DNA of 44,887 nt, from contig JAJTGE010000006.1 of assembly GCA_021298555.1 (NCBI GenBank), positions 1-44,887 on the forward strand, in the 5' to 3' direction. Both the position numbers and the translations under genes were made by a program. This document shows, one piece after another, positions 1-8,958 of this stretch; the first letter of the stretch is position 1, and each line of letters begins with the position of its first letter. The notes under the pieces were generated by a model that saw nothing but the letters and a program-made list of their open reading frames with translations, was not told where the DNA came from and did no database searches. The stretch comes from Oxalobacteraceae bacterium. GTDB taxonomy: Bacteria; Pseudomonadota; Gammaproteobacteria; Burkholderiales; Burkholderiaceae_D.

Positions 1-146
1 TTTTGAACGACATCATAAAAACTGCCAAACCAGTCATTGATCTTTACATCGATCTGTACTTGATACCAGGTACCGCAAAAAATGAGTGCAGCACCAGGCC
101 AGGCCCATAATGCCCACTGCCGGCTCATAAAAAAAGATCTAAACAT
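1..146 (-). CDS. SbmA/BacA-like transporter, N-terminus only (cut by window edge)
   Basis: The minus strand opens an ATG frame at 146 that runs off the window start; 48 codons are visible. It begins MFRSFFMSRQWALWAWPGAA, followed by a hydrophobic segment and then WYQVQIDVKINDWFGSFYDV. From memory this matches the N-terminus of SbmA/BacA-like inner-membrane proteins, which import peptides in exchange for protons: a MF-SFF start, a first membrane helix, and a WYQV....IN-W(F/Y)G-FYD motif. It is the last gene on the minus strand here, 35 nt after the stop of the ChaN-like gene, so it could share that transcript. Only the N-terminus supports the call; the rest of the protein and its substrate cannot be judged. 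Confidence 0.6.
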   Translation of the reverse strand, partial: MFRSFFMSRQWALWAWPGAALIFCGTWYQVQIDVKINDWFGSFYDVVQ

Positions 147-181
147 GCGTGGCCTCTACTAATTTTTTGTTTTAAGGGGGA

Positions 182-1036
182 TTACTTGAGATTGAAATTT
201 TCGCAAGGATCTGTACGCTCTGCAGGCTCAGTCAGCCAAACATAGTCATATCTGCCCAGCACCGACTTTAGTAGTTCAGGCGAATTATTATCTCGTTCGA
301 GAAAACCAATACTAACGACCCGCAATTCGGGCGCGACTGAAAGAAGAATTTGCGGTACACCATAGTCTTTTCTCACATGGCCGTTACCTGCAACCAGTAT
401 GGCGGGACGATGATCGAGCAAGGCATGTGACAACGATAAATCCGTGATCCGCTGTGCAAATCGCATTCTCAGCAGATATTTGTCTGGCAATTTACCACAG
501 TGACCATCTACGAGATCTCGATCTAAGGCGCGCTCACTTTTTTCATCCAAACGCGATTGCGCATAGGTCTTTGCCATTCGTTCAGGTAGTCCGTTAGCAC
601 CTTGCAAAAAAATCTGCCGCGCTTCTTCTCTGGGCAGATTACCGCCGAACACAGCCAATCCTTTTTCCCGCAGACGATCATAGAGAGTCTGATGTACTGG
701 CCATCCCCAACCTTCAGGATCAAAACCTGCAGCCTCTAAATCTGCCTTTGTGTCGGATGCAAAAGTAACCTGTAATGGTGACGGCAGGTGCTCACTGACT
801 ACGCTACGCTTGGAATCAGCAAAGCGACTGATTAAATTACCTCGTAATTCATGATGAAATTTATTGTCATGCAATTCTCCAAGCAAGACGATGTCAGCTG
901 ATTTTAAAATCTCTACCAGAGCTGTATCTGAGACTTCGCTGCCTGTATGAAGATCAATTACTTCTGCATGACTGACTGCAGTGATCAACGCTATTGCACA
1001 AGTGAGAAACCAATGGGAGGGAATATTAATCAGCAC
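182..1036 (-). CDS. ChaN family haem-binding-type protein (Tiki superfamily fold)
   Basis: A 284-residue protein starting with GTG at 1036, which overlaps the stop of the preceding YceI gene by 11 bp, so translation is probably coupled. The N-terminus is a likely signal peptide (hydrophobic residues about 8-23, ending SHA-E). No lipobox cysteine sits at the predicted cleavage site, so it is probably soluble in the periplasm, unlike ChaN members annotated as lipoproteins. The hallmark GELHDN-x-x-HH lies at about residues 53-61, followed by a conserved AGNGHVRKDYGVP stretch near residue 217. This family (DUF399/ChaN, related to erythromycin-esterase/TraB/Tiki folds) is linked to haem binding and iron uptake in Campylobacter. 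Its role here is inferred from family only. Confidence 0.8.
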   Translation of the reverse strand: MLINIPSHWFLTCAIALITAVSHAEVIDLHTGSEVSDTALVEILKSADIVLLGELHDNKFHHELRGNLISRFADSKRSVVSEHLPSPLQVTFASDTKADLEAAGFDPEGWGWPVHQTLYDRLREKGLAVFGGNLPREEARQIFLQGANGLPERMAKTYAQSRLDEKSERALDRDLVDGHCGKLPDKYLLRMRFAQRITDLSLSHALLDHRPAILVAGNGHVRKDYGVPQILLSVAPELRVVSIGFLERDNNSPELLKSVLGRYDYVWLTEPAERTDPCENFNLK

Positions 1037-1598
1037 GAATGGCTTCCACTTGTATTTGTAATTTCACCTCAGGTGCAAAACGTGGAATACCGTAAGTCAA
1101 ACCATAATCACTACGATCAAAGCGAGCAGACGCATCGGCGCCGCATACTTCACGCTTGAGTAATGGGTGCATGATGCATTTGAAATGATTGATTTTTAAT
1201 GACATAGGCTTGGTCACGCCCAGCAACGTCATATCGCCTTCAACAGATACTAGTTTTTCGCCGTCAAATTTAAGGGCTGTACTTTTATATGTAATGTTTG
1301 GAAATTTTTCTGCATTAAACATATCTTTTCCACGAGCATTTTCATTCATTTTTGTATGGCCAAAATCAATGGAATTAGTATCAATCATGATTTCTATACT
1401 ACCGCCGGTAGCAGCTGACCGATCGAGCACCACCTTACCGCTGCTCTTAGTGAATTTACCCCGCCAAAAAGATAAGCCCAAATGATCAGCCTCGAAGCTG
1501 GGATAGGTATGGCCAGGATCGATGGTATAGCTTTGGGCTGATGCTGCGGTAACACCCAGAGACAAACCAATTACCATCAGCAAAGTAACTACCTTCAT
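1026..1598 (-). CDS. YceI family periplasmic protein (first copy)
   Basis: A 190-residue protein with a clear signal peptide (hydrophobic core residues 4-16, cleavage near ASAQ-S). The mature part starts YTIDPGHTYPSFEADHLG, typical of the YceI lipocalin-like beta-barrel that binds polyisoprenoid or amphiphilic ligands in the periplasm. The internal GDMTLLGVTKPM and C-terminal RFDRSDYGLTYG motifs also fit. It lies 12 nt after the second YceI gene (1611-2180) and its stop overlaps the start of the ChaN-like gene, so the three appear to form one minus-strand operon. The FNAEKFPNITYKST stretch is the usual YceI signature for the barrel interior. YceI proteins are often induced by acid or base stress. 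The ligand is unknown. Confidence 0.9.
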   Translation of the reverse strand: MKVVTLLMVIGLSLGVTAASAQSYTIDPGHTYPSFEADHLGLSFWRGKFTKSSGKVVLDRSAATGGSIEIMIDTNSIDFGHTKMNENARGKDMFNAEKFPNITYKSTALKFDGEKLVSVEGDMTLLGVTKPMSLKINHFKCIMHPLLKREVCGADASARFDRSDYGLTYGIPRFAPEVKLQIQVEAIRAD

Positions 1599-1610
1599 GA
1601 GACTTTCCTT

Positions 1611-2180
1611 TTATTGAGTTCCAACTACACGAAATTTGATAATGACTTCATCGGCTACAACGCTTGTATCTTTCCAGGTCCCATCACCGATACTAAAAGT
1701 TAAACGCTTAATCGGCAGACTACCCTCAAATACTTGAGCAGTACCTTCTTTCTTTACATTTAGTGGAAACGTTACATCTGTCGTTTTTCCCTTGATGGTC
1801 AACTTACCGGTGACATCGAGTTTTCCAGGAGTCGACGATGTAATTTTCCCTGAAACGAAATTCGCTTTAGGAAATTGCGATCCATTAAACCACTCTTTTT
1901 TTTGTACTTCCTGGTTGTAATCCGGATCACCCAAATCAAAACTTAAGATATCTATATCCACACTAGCTTTTGCGTTTTGTGGTTTGGCGGCGTCGTAATC
2001 AATCTGGGCTGTAAATTTATTAAACTTGGTATCTACTGAAACACCCATCTGCTTGAATACTGCGGTAACAGAACTTTTGGCAGCATCAATTTTCAACGGG
2101 GATGCATGAATGCTCGTAGTGAATAACGCAAAAAACACCAGAGTGCTACAACGACCGACTGTATTATTTTTGTGCTGCAT
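1611..2180 (-). CDS. YceI family periplasmic protein (second, divergent copy; first gene of operon)
   Basis: A 189-residue protein with a signal peptide ending about HAS-P (residue 27), then LKIDAAKSSVTAVFKQMGV. The family pattern is kept (VDIDILSFDLGDPDYNQEVQKK, WFNGSQFPKANFVS, GKLTIKGKTTDVTFPL), but it is clearly divergent from the neighbouring YceI copy. This version resembles those often paired with a cytochrome b561-type membrane protein; no such gene is visible here. The ATG at 2180 has a good ribosome site (AAGGAAG about 4 nt upstream). It is the first gene of the apparent YceI-YceI-ChaN operon, and its promoter should lie in 2181-2449, shared divergently with the GlsB-like gene. Confidence 0.88.
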   Translation of the reverse strand: MQHKNNTVGRCSTLVFFALFTTSIHASPLKIDAAKSSVTAVFKQMGVSVDTKFNKFTAQIDYDAAKPQNAKASVDIDILSFDLGDPDYNQEVQKKEWFNGSQFPKANFVSGKITSSTPGKLDVTGKLTIKGKTTDVTFPLNVKKEGTAQVFEGSLPIKRLTFSIGDGTWKDTSVVADEVIIKFRVVGTQ

Positions 2181-2449
2181 GGACTTCCTTAGAAAAATGC
2201 TGGTTTGACGTAATCATGCAAAAAGAGAAATTTCTTCTCTCCAACAAGTCCTATTGTGCATCCAACTTGGAAATACTGCCAGACGAGGCAAAGATTGATC
2301 TTCTCACTTAGTCAGCATACGCACTGATGAGGATTCGGTTCATCACGATCATGCGCAATGCATTCATGCTGAACCAGCCACCATCATGCATGCCTAACGC
2401 GAGGGCTGCCGATGGAGCGGTCTTCCTTAGAGTTGACTGGAGAGACGAA

Positions 2450-2719
2450 ATGAATTTTATTATCTGGATAGTGGTAGGTGGATTACTAGGCTGGGCTGCC
2501 AGTGTGATTATGAAGACCGAGGAGCAACAAGGTATCGTGCTCAATGTGGCAGTAGGTACGGTAGGCGCTCTAGTGGGGGGATGGCTGTTGGCTCCGCTGT
2601 TTGGTACAGGGACGATCAATCAAAACGACTTTAGTTTAGGCGCGCTTGTGGTGTCCTTGCTGGGCGCTGTTATTTTGCTTGCCGTGGTTAACTTAGTACG
2701 TAAAGGCGTGCCACGCTAA
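2450..2719 (+). CDS. GlsB/YeaQ/YmgE family small membrane protein
   Basis: An 89-residue very hydrophobic protein. I chose the ATG at 2450 (GGAGAGACGAA just upstream) rather than the longer open frame that starts at 2327, because the extension has no family resemblance. The sequence starts MNFIIWIVVGGLLGWAASVI, followed by a short polar stretch (MKTEEQQGI), the glycine-rich AVGTVGALVGGWLL segment and a third hydrophobic helix, ending NLVRKGVP. This three-helix glycine-rich layout is the transglycosylase-associated protein family (PF04226). Despite that name, members have no demonstrated enzyme activity; in several bacteria they respond to general stress. It is transcribed alone, divergent from the YceI operon and convergent with the TonB-like gene. 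Confidence 0.9.
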   Translation: MNFIIWIVVGGLLGWAASVIMKTEEQQGIVLNVAVGTVGALVGGWLLAPLFGTGTINQNDFSLGALVVSLLGAVILLAVVNLVRKGVPR

Positions 2720-2805
2720 TTGGTATGAATTGAACCGCTGGGCAATCTTAGCTATGCCTGGGCTATTGTTTACGCTTAAAGACTCGCTAGCCTAATTTTC
2801 AAAGC

Positions 2806-3345
2806 TTATTCGAGGTGAATACGTATAAGCATTTGACTACGAACTGATTGATTGTCCAGCCTTCCAGGAAGAAATCGAGCTTCTAAAAATCGTTGCTTGA
2901 GATTGTCTACAAGAAGATCAGGTAAATCTGATGTGTGCTGAGTATGATCAACAATGACTTGATCAACGTCGCCGTATTCATTAATTAGCAATAAGAAATT
3001 CAGCCATTGTGCTTGCACACCATGGAAATTTTCAAGCAGGTTAGGATCAATATCCTTAACTACTTGCGGTTTAACATCTAATTGCGAAACTGGGAGATAG
3101 GCTACACCAACTGCAGGCCGTGGAATATCCTCTGTCGTTTCAACTGATTCGTAATGTAATGCATCATTGATTCGCTCAATAGCTAGCGATGATGTTTTAG
3201 GGGTAGCCGACCCTACCAATGTGACTTTGATTGGCGCAAAAAAAATCTTAGCCTTATGCGCTGTTAATGCATGAAAAACTACTAATGCTAGCGAGAGATG
3301 AATACTCAGTGAGGCTGTAAAAAATAAATAATTTTTATTGTTCAT
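2806..3345 (-). CDS. TonB-like protein with one membrane anchor, translationally coupled to pilY1
   Basis: A 179-residue protein whose ATG lies inside the end of pilY1 (11-bp overlap), so it is almost certainly the last gene of the pilus operon. It has one N-terminal membrane helix (about residues 7-27), a short periplasmic linker, and a C-terminal part (about 95-179) resembling the TonB C-terminal beta-alpha-beta domain: LLLINEYGDVDQVIVDHT, then a helix, ARFLPGRLDNQSVRSQMLIRIHLE. The linker lacks the Pro-Lys/Pro-Glu repeats of true TonB and no exbB/exbD is nearby, so an energy-transducing role is doubtful. It could anchor or interact with pilus components. Function is not known to me; the TonB-C resemblance is from motif reading. 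Confidence 0.65.
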   Translation of the reverse strand: MNNKNYLFFTASLSIHLSLALVVFHALTAHKAKIFFAPIKVTLVGSATPKTSSLAIERINDALHYESVETTEDIPRPAVGVAYLPVSQLDVKPQVVKDIDPNLLENFHGVQAQWLNFLLLINEYGDVDQVIVDHTQHTSDLPDLLVDNLKQRFLEARFLPGRLDNQSVRSQMLIRIHLE

Positions 3346-6300
3346 CTATTTCACGCCAAGAAACTCGTTTGACTGAGTTGGTGACTGAGGTAGGAACAAT
3401 GCTATTAATACTAGTGATTTTTCCGCTTTCATCGGTCAACAAACTGAGAATTTTTTCTCCTAATTTTAATGTTCGTTTCCCAGCAATTAAATTACTGTCA
3501 GATATTTTTCGTCCAACTACTTTTTCAGTAGCCATCGGTAAATAACTACCTGTTTGATAATCGAATTCATAAATCCAACTTTGAGCGGAGGGCCTGCAAG
3601 CTCTTTTATCTGGCACATTTGAAACCACGCGCAAAATACCAAGTTGCTGCTCAGGATCGAGTGTTATGCGTTCCCCAGAATTTGCAGTAGCATTTAAATC
3701 TACATACCAGCCTGCCGTATTTTGCCAATCAACCGCTTGCGTAGTTGAGGTTGTTAATTCATTGGCTGCAGTACCTTGCACTAGTGTCTGCTGAACTATT
3801 TTTCCAGATGCACGTATATCTCCAAAACCTGTACCAGTCAGCTCATCTTTAATGGTGTAGATGCTTTGAACAGATTTGTCGGTAAGATCGCTTAGCCCCA
3901 AATAGCTGCCTGTACCGATTGTAACTACCGGAATATGTTGCGTACCTACGCGCACCTCAGACAACTCGGGACGAGTCGTAATGGGTTGTGCCTTACGGTC
4001 TTTAATCAAACTGGCGATGAGTAGCGCCTCATTGCCAGCGGGAGGATAGAGATCATCAATATCAAAACGCCAAACGTTACCCAGTAAATCACCGCCATAA
4101 AATCGACTGGTTGTATTGTCGATCGACGATTCTACCCACCCATTTATCTGAGCTAGACCAGCAGGTGAATCAATACTGCCCGCACCTGTTCTAATTTTCT
4201 GAAGTACTGCACCAGTGTAAGCATCGAGAATAAACAGTACACCCTCGCCACTACCCGGTTCAATATTGTTGTAACCCGACGTAAGCGCAACAATCCAGCG
4301 ACCGTCACGCCGCTTAGTGATCACAGGCTTACCCATCGCATAGCCAAGGTCGCTGTCGTTCGATGCAGTAAATCGCCAAAGTGACTGAGGGTTATCGGGA
4401 TCGGTGACATCCAGAGCAAAAAATTCACGCCCAGCGGAACCTAAACCTACGACCAGAATTGTTCGCCACGCAGTATCGGTACAACTCACTGGGGAAGTAC
4501 CAGGACAAATATCTGCAACGACCGGTGGCCCATCAAACAGATAAGTCGACTGTTGACCAAATTTCAAATCTGCCAGTTTGTAGAGTTCTGGCAAAACTCC
4601 CGCAGGAATAAAAGCCCATGATTCTTCACCGGTAGTAGCATCGAGTGCATGTAGCATTCCATCATTGGCAACAACATACAACATGCCTTTGCGCTTTGCC
4701 TGCAGCGCATCCCGAAATACACCGTAATTTTCATCACTATAGCGAAACGCTGGCCTTGCAACGTATATGGGTTGGGCACTTATCACCGCTCCGAGCACAT
4801 GATCACGGCGACGGAATAATCTCAGACTATTATTTGCCCTGTCTTCAAAGCCGTACTGCCCTCGCAAATAATTAACAAGTCGCTCTCCGGTGAACTCTCT
4901 TTGTTGACTCCACTCTAAGTTTTGGCATTGTGAAAATTTTGTTGAATCAGTACATTTATTTTGAAATAAATTTTTATCTGCCGTACTTAAATCAGACCAC
5001 ACAAATTTTGTCAATTGACTTGCATTAGTCGTTGACTGTGCCCAAATTTTTCGTTTATCCGAAAAACTGCTAACGCGACTGTCTAATTGAGAGGAAGCGG
5101 ACCATTCAACCTGAGCGGAGACAGTGCCGTCGTTTAGGTTGATACGGCGTGCCTCTACATCCCCATCCCAGTAAATACTACGATAATGTGAAGAAAATAC
5201 TAAGTTATCGCCTTCTACCGGCTGCTGATTACTGGTCGATGCAGCGGTAGCCGCCCCTACCGAAGCGCGTATGGTGGATAAAGTGCCCGACAGTGCCTTA
5301 GCTAACGATTCTGGATTGGATGCATTAAAGTAGTGCCCTCCACCATTTACCGCTGCATGCCAAAGATCGTCAACACGCGCTGTGCTGTCATTAAATAAGG
5401 GATCTGGCCAATCTTTACGTCCACGAACGATGTCTTCAAAGTCTCCCGTATTGGCTTCACTATAGTCCTCACGATAATGCAAACTACCTGATGCACCCAG
5501 ACCGACAGTGTGGGTCACCATATGTTGAAAGTTACCATTACGGCTGCCTGGAGCAATCGGCACGTTGTTAGTGCACACATCTCGCTCCGCGGGACAATTA
5601 GAAAACAGCGGCTGACGCAAGTCATTTCGAAAATAATAAGCAGCTACATCTGCCAACGTGTTACTAGTTCCGTTCGTGCGTGGAATATCCTTGAATGACT
5701 CGACACTCGTTTCAATTTTTCCGTAGTAGTCAACTACGGGTGCTCCTAGGTTTTGGGAGGCTGTGGGCGGCGCGATAATGTACACATCATTACCGAGTGC
5801 AATGGCACGAAAACCTTCTTTAGTTATATTCAATGCGATAGACCATGCAAGATTGGCTGCTGACAAATCAAGATCAGTACCAATGTACACACCCGTTACA
5901 CCACCCAGTAAATTTTTGCCATCCACACGAATGCTAACGATGACCATGTAGGGCGCATTTATTGTGGTGCTAGGACGAATTGTCAGCTTTGCCGCACGAA
6001 TAGGAGATGCAGTGGAATCACCGTCAAACATCGGGCGAGGTAAATCATGGTCCTGATTACCAACATCAGTCTGACCATCCACCATTTTTGGACCATAACT
6101 ACCTGACTCCCAGCTTGTGTTCCAATAACCGTCGGTAGAGAGTATTGTGAAATTCTGCTGACAAGAAAACCTGACAGGATCCTCCGCATCTGTAAGCAAT
6201 TTGCCAGCATACAGACGTCCAGCTTTTGATAATGCAGCACGCAAAGGCGTGCTTGACAATGGATCAACCGAATAAAGTTTTTTGTAAAACTGCTGCTTGT

Positions 6301-7147
6301 GATCCAAATCGAAATCTGAAATTTTTAAAAATCTGGAATCCTCAGAATTCACACCACTGTAGCCTATGGTGGAAAACCCTACTCTGAATTGATTTCCTAT
6401 GTCACGAAAAGCTTTTCCAACGGCACTTTTCATAGTCAAAATACGCGTTCGATAGTAGCTATACCAATTTGCAAAATTTATACGCTCATCTACAGAAGCT
6501 AAACCAGAACGACTGCTCACCACCACTTTGCGCCAATTGGGTGATGGATATGAATTTAAACAATGATCTTCCGATGATCCATCACCCAATCGATTAGCTT
6601 GTGATCCTTGATAGATAAAATAGAATGCTGGTTCTGGTTTATTAGGATAATCTTTTTCACCAGTGGCACAATCTGCACCAGTAATCGTTGAACAGTCGCT
6701 ATGGTAATTAATTGTTGATGTATTTGAGGGTGTGGGTAAAACGCTCGTAGCTGTTCGCCAAGCAGTAAAGCTGCTAGAGAGATCAACAGTAATAGAATTA
6801 AGATTGTAGCCGTCGTATAAAGCATCTGTGAAATTTTGTTGCGGGTATAACGTTCCATCAGCTCGCACTGGAGCTTCATAAGTTATCGAAGGATTGTAAT
6901 AAATTTTATTGCATAAATGATTTCTATAACCAATTTTTTTTTCATAACCATTGGTGACAACTTCATCACCAAGATAACTCGATTGCATACTGCCTGAATC
7001 ATCTAATAGAAAAAATATGTTGGGTTTAACTTGCGATGCAACCTGATAACTTAGCGGTAAAGAGGCTATATCATTCGCAGAAAAAACCATCCGTGGAACT
7101 GCTAGTAACAGCCCTATCAAAGCTGATCGAAAAAGAACATTAACCAT
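3335..7147 (-). CDS. pilY1: PilY1, type IV pilus tip adhesin / assembly factor
   Basis: A 1270-residue protein with a signal peptide (about residues 1-23, VFSA-N). A von Willebrand A-type region begins at about 42, where FFLLDDSGSM supplies a D-x-S-x-S metal site (D49, S51, S53). The C-terminal part (about 750-1200) is the PilY1 beta-propeller: VVANDGMLHALDATTG, LVVGLGSAGREFFALDV, and YGGDLLGNVWRFDID next to the region where other PilY1 proteins bind calcium. PilY1 primes pilus assembly with the minor pilins, sits at the tip and can act in adhesion and surface sensing. It follows pilX by 75 nt and overlaps the TonB-like gene. Numerous cysteines suggest disulphides. The calcium loop looks atypical (see findings). 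Confidence 0.93.
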   Translation of the reverse strand: MVNVLFRSALIGLLLAVPRMVFSANDIASLPLSYQVASQVKPNIFFLLDDSGSMQSSYLGDEVVTNGYEKKIGYRNHLCNKIYYNPSITYEAPVRADGTLYPQQNFTDALYDGYNLNSITVDLSSSFTAWRTATSVLPTPSNTSTINYHSDCSTITGADCATGEKDYPNKPEPAFYFIYQGSQANRLGDGSSEDHCLNSYPSPNWRKVVVSSRSGLASVDERINFANWYSYYRTRILTMKSAVGKAFRDIGNQFRVGFSTIGYSGVNSEDSRFLKISDFDLDHKQQFYKKLYSVDPLSSTPLRAALSKAGRLYAGKLLTDAEDPVRFSCQQNFTILSTDGYWNTSWESGSYGPKMVDGQTDVGNQDHDLPRPMFDGDSTASPIRAAKLTIRPSTTINAPYMVIVSIRVDGKNLLGGVTGVYIGTDLDLSAANLAWSIALNITKEGFRAIALGNDVYIIAPPTASQNLGAPVVDYYGKIETSVESFKDIPRTNGTSNTLADVAAYYFRNDLRQPLFSNCPAERDVCTNNVPIAPGSRNGNFQHMVTHTVGLGASGSLHYREDYSEANTGDFEDIVRGRKDWPDPLFNDSTARVDDLWHAAVNGGGHYFNASNPESLAKALSGTLSTIRASVGAATAASTSNQQPVEGDNLVFSSHYRSIYWDGDVEARRINLNDGTVSAQVEWSASSQLDSRVSSFSDKRKIWAQSTTNASQLTKFVWSDLSTADKNLFQNKCTDSTKFSQCQNLEWSQQREFTGERLVNYLRGQYGFEDRANNSLRLFRRRDHVLGAVISAQPIYVARPAFRYSDENYGVFRDALQAKRKGMLYVVANDGMLHALDATTGEESWAFIPAGVLPELYKLADLKFGQQSTYLFDGPPVVADICPGTSPVSCTDTAWRTILVVGLGSAGREFFALDVTDPDNPQSLWRFTASNDSDLGYAMGKPVITKRRDGRWIVALTSGYNNIEPGSGEGVLFILDAYTGAVLQKIRTGAGSIDSPAGLAQINGWVESSIDNTTSRFYGGDLLGNVWRFDIDDLYPPAGNEALLIASLIKDRKAQPITTRPELSEVRVGTQHIPVVTIGTGSYLGLSDLTDKSVQSIYTIKDELTGTGFGDIRASGKIVQQTLVQGTAANELTTSTTQAVDWQNTAGWYVDLNATANSGERITLDPEQQLGILRVVSNVPDKRACRPSAQSWIYEFDYQTGSYLPMATEKVVGRKISDSNLIAGKRTLKLGEKILSLLTDESGKITSINSIVPTSVTNSVKRVSWREIDEQ

Positions 7148-7222
7148 TTAATGCTCCAGATTGATAAAAAAACTCATATAAAGAAAACTTAACTCGTCAT
7201 TACTGACTAATTTTTGAGATAC

Positions 7223-7852
7223 TCAGAAATGAACTAATGTCTGAGTAAACACTGTTGTATTACGCGGACCACGAACACGAATCGTTATTCGATAATAAAC
7301 AGAGACTGTTGAAGTAAATCGATAGGCTGCTCCATAGCTGATACTTCCCTTTGCACTGCCTCCGCTTTGACCAACTCGATAAAGTAAACAACTATTGACA
7401 CTGCTAGTCGGATTCCCTGCCGTTCGACAAAGGCGATGAATAATGAATCGAACAGAGTTACCTGAATTACCGGTTGTCAGCAGAGGTGCAGGTTTTTGGC
7501 AAATCACGGCTGAACTCTGCTTGCAATTCGTGTCATCCCAATCAATCACAGCTGATGAGCTTTCCTCATTCATACCGCTGATATCTAAGCCATCCGGTGC
7601 GCTGGCGTAATAGCCTGTGAGTACTTGATCAGAATTAATATTCGCTGTGTTCGCCCAGAGCAAAAGCCAATCGACTGCAGCCTGCGTTCCAGCATCTGAT
7701 TCAAGTAAGGCAGATTCACGAAATGCCAAATTAGAAGCAAGCATCAAACTAGCATCAATTGAACGAACTAAGCCTATGGCACCTAAACTCATAATAATTA
7801 ACATAACCAGCGTAACAACCAAGCTCGCACCGGATTGCCGATGTAACTTCAT
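7223..7852 (-). CDS. pilX: PilX, minor pilin / pilus assembly protein
   Basis: A 209-residue protein whose ATG overlaps the pilW stop (ATGA, 7849-7852). The N-terminus MKLHRQSG-ASLVVTLVMLIIMS has a short basic leader, a Gly-Ala cleavage position and a hydrophobic helix. The glutamate normally at mature position 5 is absent (Val), as is common in PilX/GspK proteins, which cap the priming complex. After the helix comes ESALLESDAGTQAAVDWLL, typical of PilX. Several cysteines occur in the C-terminal half (CKQSSAVICQKP, LCRTAGN, CLLYRVG). Its position between pilW and pilY1 is the usual one. It should act in the inner-membrane pilus initiation complex with PilV, PilW and FimT. Confidence 0.88.
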   Translation of the reverse strand: MKLHRQSGASLVVTLVMLIIMSLGAIGLVRSIDASLMLASNLAFRESALLESDAGTQAAVDWLLLWANTANINSDQVLTGYYASAPDGLDISGMNEESSSAVIDWDDTNCKQSSAVICQKPAPLLTTGNSGNSVRFIIHRLCRTAGNPTSSVNSCLLYRVGQSGGSAKGSISYGAAYRFTSTVSVYYRITIRVRGPRNTTVFTQTLVHF

Positions 7853-8955
7853 GAATCATTCCAGATTAAATTACGAAGAGGAACTTCAGCTTCTAATACG
7901 CGATAACGGTAGCAATTCCAGTCAGCTACATGAGTTAAATCGATATCCACTAATTTCAATTTTCCAGTAGATGGATCACCTGCTGTCCATTGCGGTAGAT
8001 CAGCGTTACAACCCTGATCGTTGCGTTCACTACTACGAGCAACAACTGCAAATCGTATTGCAATCAATCGTTTTAAATCGTTGGCATCACCAATTTTTTT
8101 ATTTCCATCGGCATCAATCAAGGATGAACTCCAGAAAGTTACTTGTGGTGAAGTTTGTAGTCCAGAGCGGTCATCAAATCCATATTGAGCTTGAAGACTG
8201 ACTATTCCTGATGCCATCCCAGCTGTTTGCCACAAAGATGATGTCCAGATATATCGCGATGTCTGAAGATGGTTATTACTATCTGTCGCATAACGTACAA
8301 GATGAAGTGAACCGAGATTAATCACCAGAGAGCCTGCGGCATAATCTGAAGCGGCAAGGCTTTCCCTCAAATTACCTGTGCCATTGTTGGCTGTCGATAA
8401 GAATGGCATCGATGAATGATCTACCCGATACGCACTTGGCGATATAGCTGTCGCTTGAACTAAACTGCACGGCTTTCCTGATTCATAAAGCAGTAAGTAG
8501 TCATTGGTTTGTATACCGAGCGTGCTATCAATCTGCATTGATTTATCGGATGCTGCATGCGCATTTAGTAAAAAAGAAGCCACTGTGATTTGTCTTGTTG
8601 CACTGGAAAAAATTCTGATTTCATCTGGCACTCCTTTATTGCCATCGATGATAATGACAGGTACAAGCGAGATTTCACCAAGTGACTTACCAAGATCATG
8701 AGCGATTGAGCAACCTAGACTATCCACTGGTCCTAGACCCTGACCGGCCATGCGTAGTTCTCGTGATATCAAGCTAACAGCGATAGCTACATTCTGCTGC
8801 GCATCCACTATTCCGACGGTTGATTTTCGACGTGCTTCAAATAAGATAGCTACTTTAAGAATGATCAGCATAGTCAATAAGCCTATCGCTAATCCAACCA
8901 TTAGATCGGTGAGCCCTACGCCTCTGGATAATCGAGTTTGTAAGTACTTGGCCAC
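7849..8955 (-). CDS. pilW: PilW, minor pilin
   Basis: A 368-residue protein starting at GTG (8955), 3 nt after pilV ends. The leader MAKYLQTRLSRG precedes VGLTDLMVGLAIGLLTMLI, a type IV prepilin helix in which mature residue 5 is Asp instead of Glu. The size and the long globular domain with ISRELRMAGQGLG and a C-terminal CNADLP...WNCYRYRVLEAEVPLRNLIW fit PilW, the largest minor pilin of this operon type. PilW bridges the PilX/PilV core with other minor pilins at the pilus tip. Overlapping or near-touching starts and stops from fimT to pilX imply one coupled transcript. The GTG start is preferred because no ATG precedes the leader. Confidence 0.87.
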   Translation of the reverse strand: MAKYLQTRLSRGVGLTDLMVGLAIGLLTMLIILKVAILFEARRKSTVGIVDAQQNVAIAVSLISRELRMAGQGLGPVDSLGCSIAHDLGKSLGEISLVPVIIIDGNKGVPDEIRIFSSATRQITVASFLLNAHAASDKSMQIDSTLGIQTNDYLLLYESGKPCSLVQATAISPSAYRVDHSSMPFLSTANNGTGNLRESLAASDYAAGSLVINLGSLHLVRYATDSNNHLQTSRYIWTSSLWQTAGMASGIVSLQAQYGFDDRSGLQTSPQVTFWSSSLIDADGNKKIGDANDLKRLIAIRFAVVARSSERNDQGCNADLPQWTAGDPSTGKLKLVDIDLTHVADWNCYRYRVLEAEVPLRNLIWNDS

Positions 8956-8958
8956 GTT

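Noticed and set aside
3335-7147. Many open frames of 60-107 codons on both strands within pilY1
   Set aside because: All are shadows of the pilY1 frame without family resemblance or start signals.
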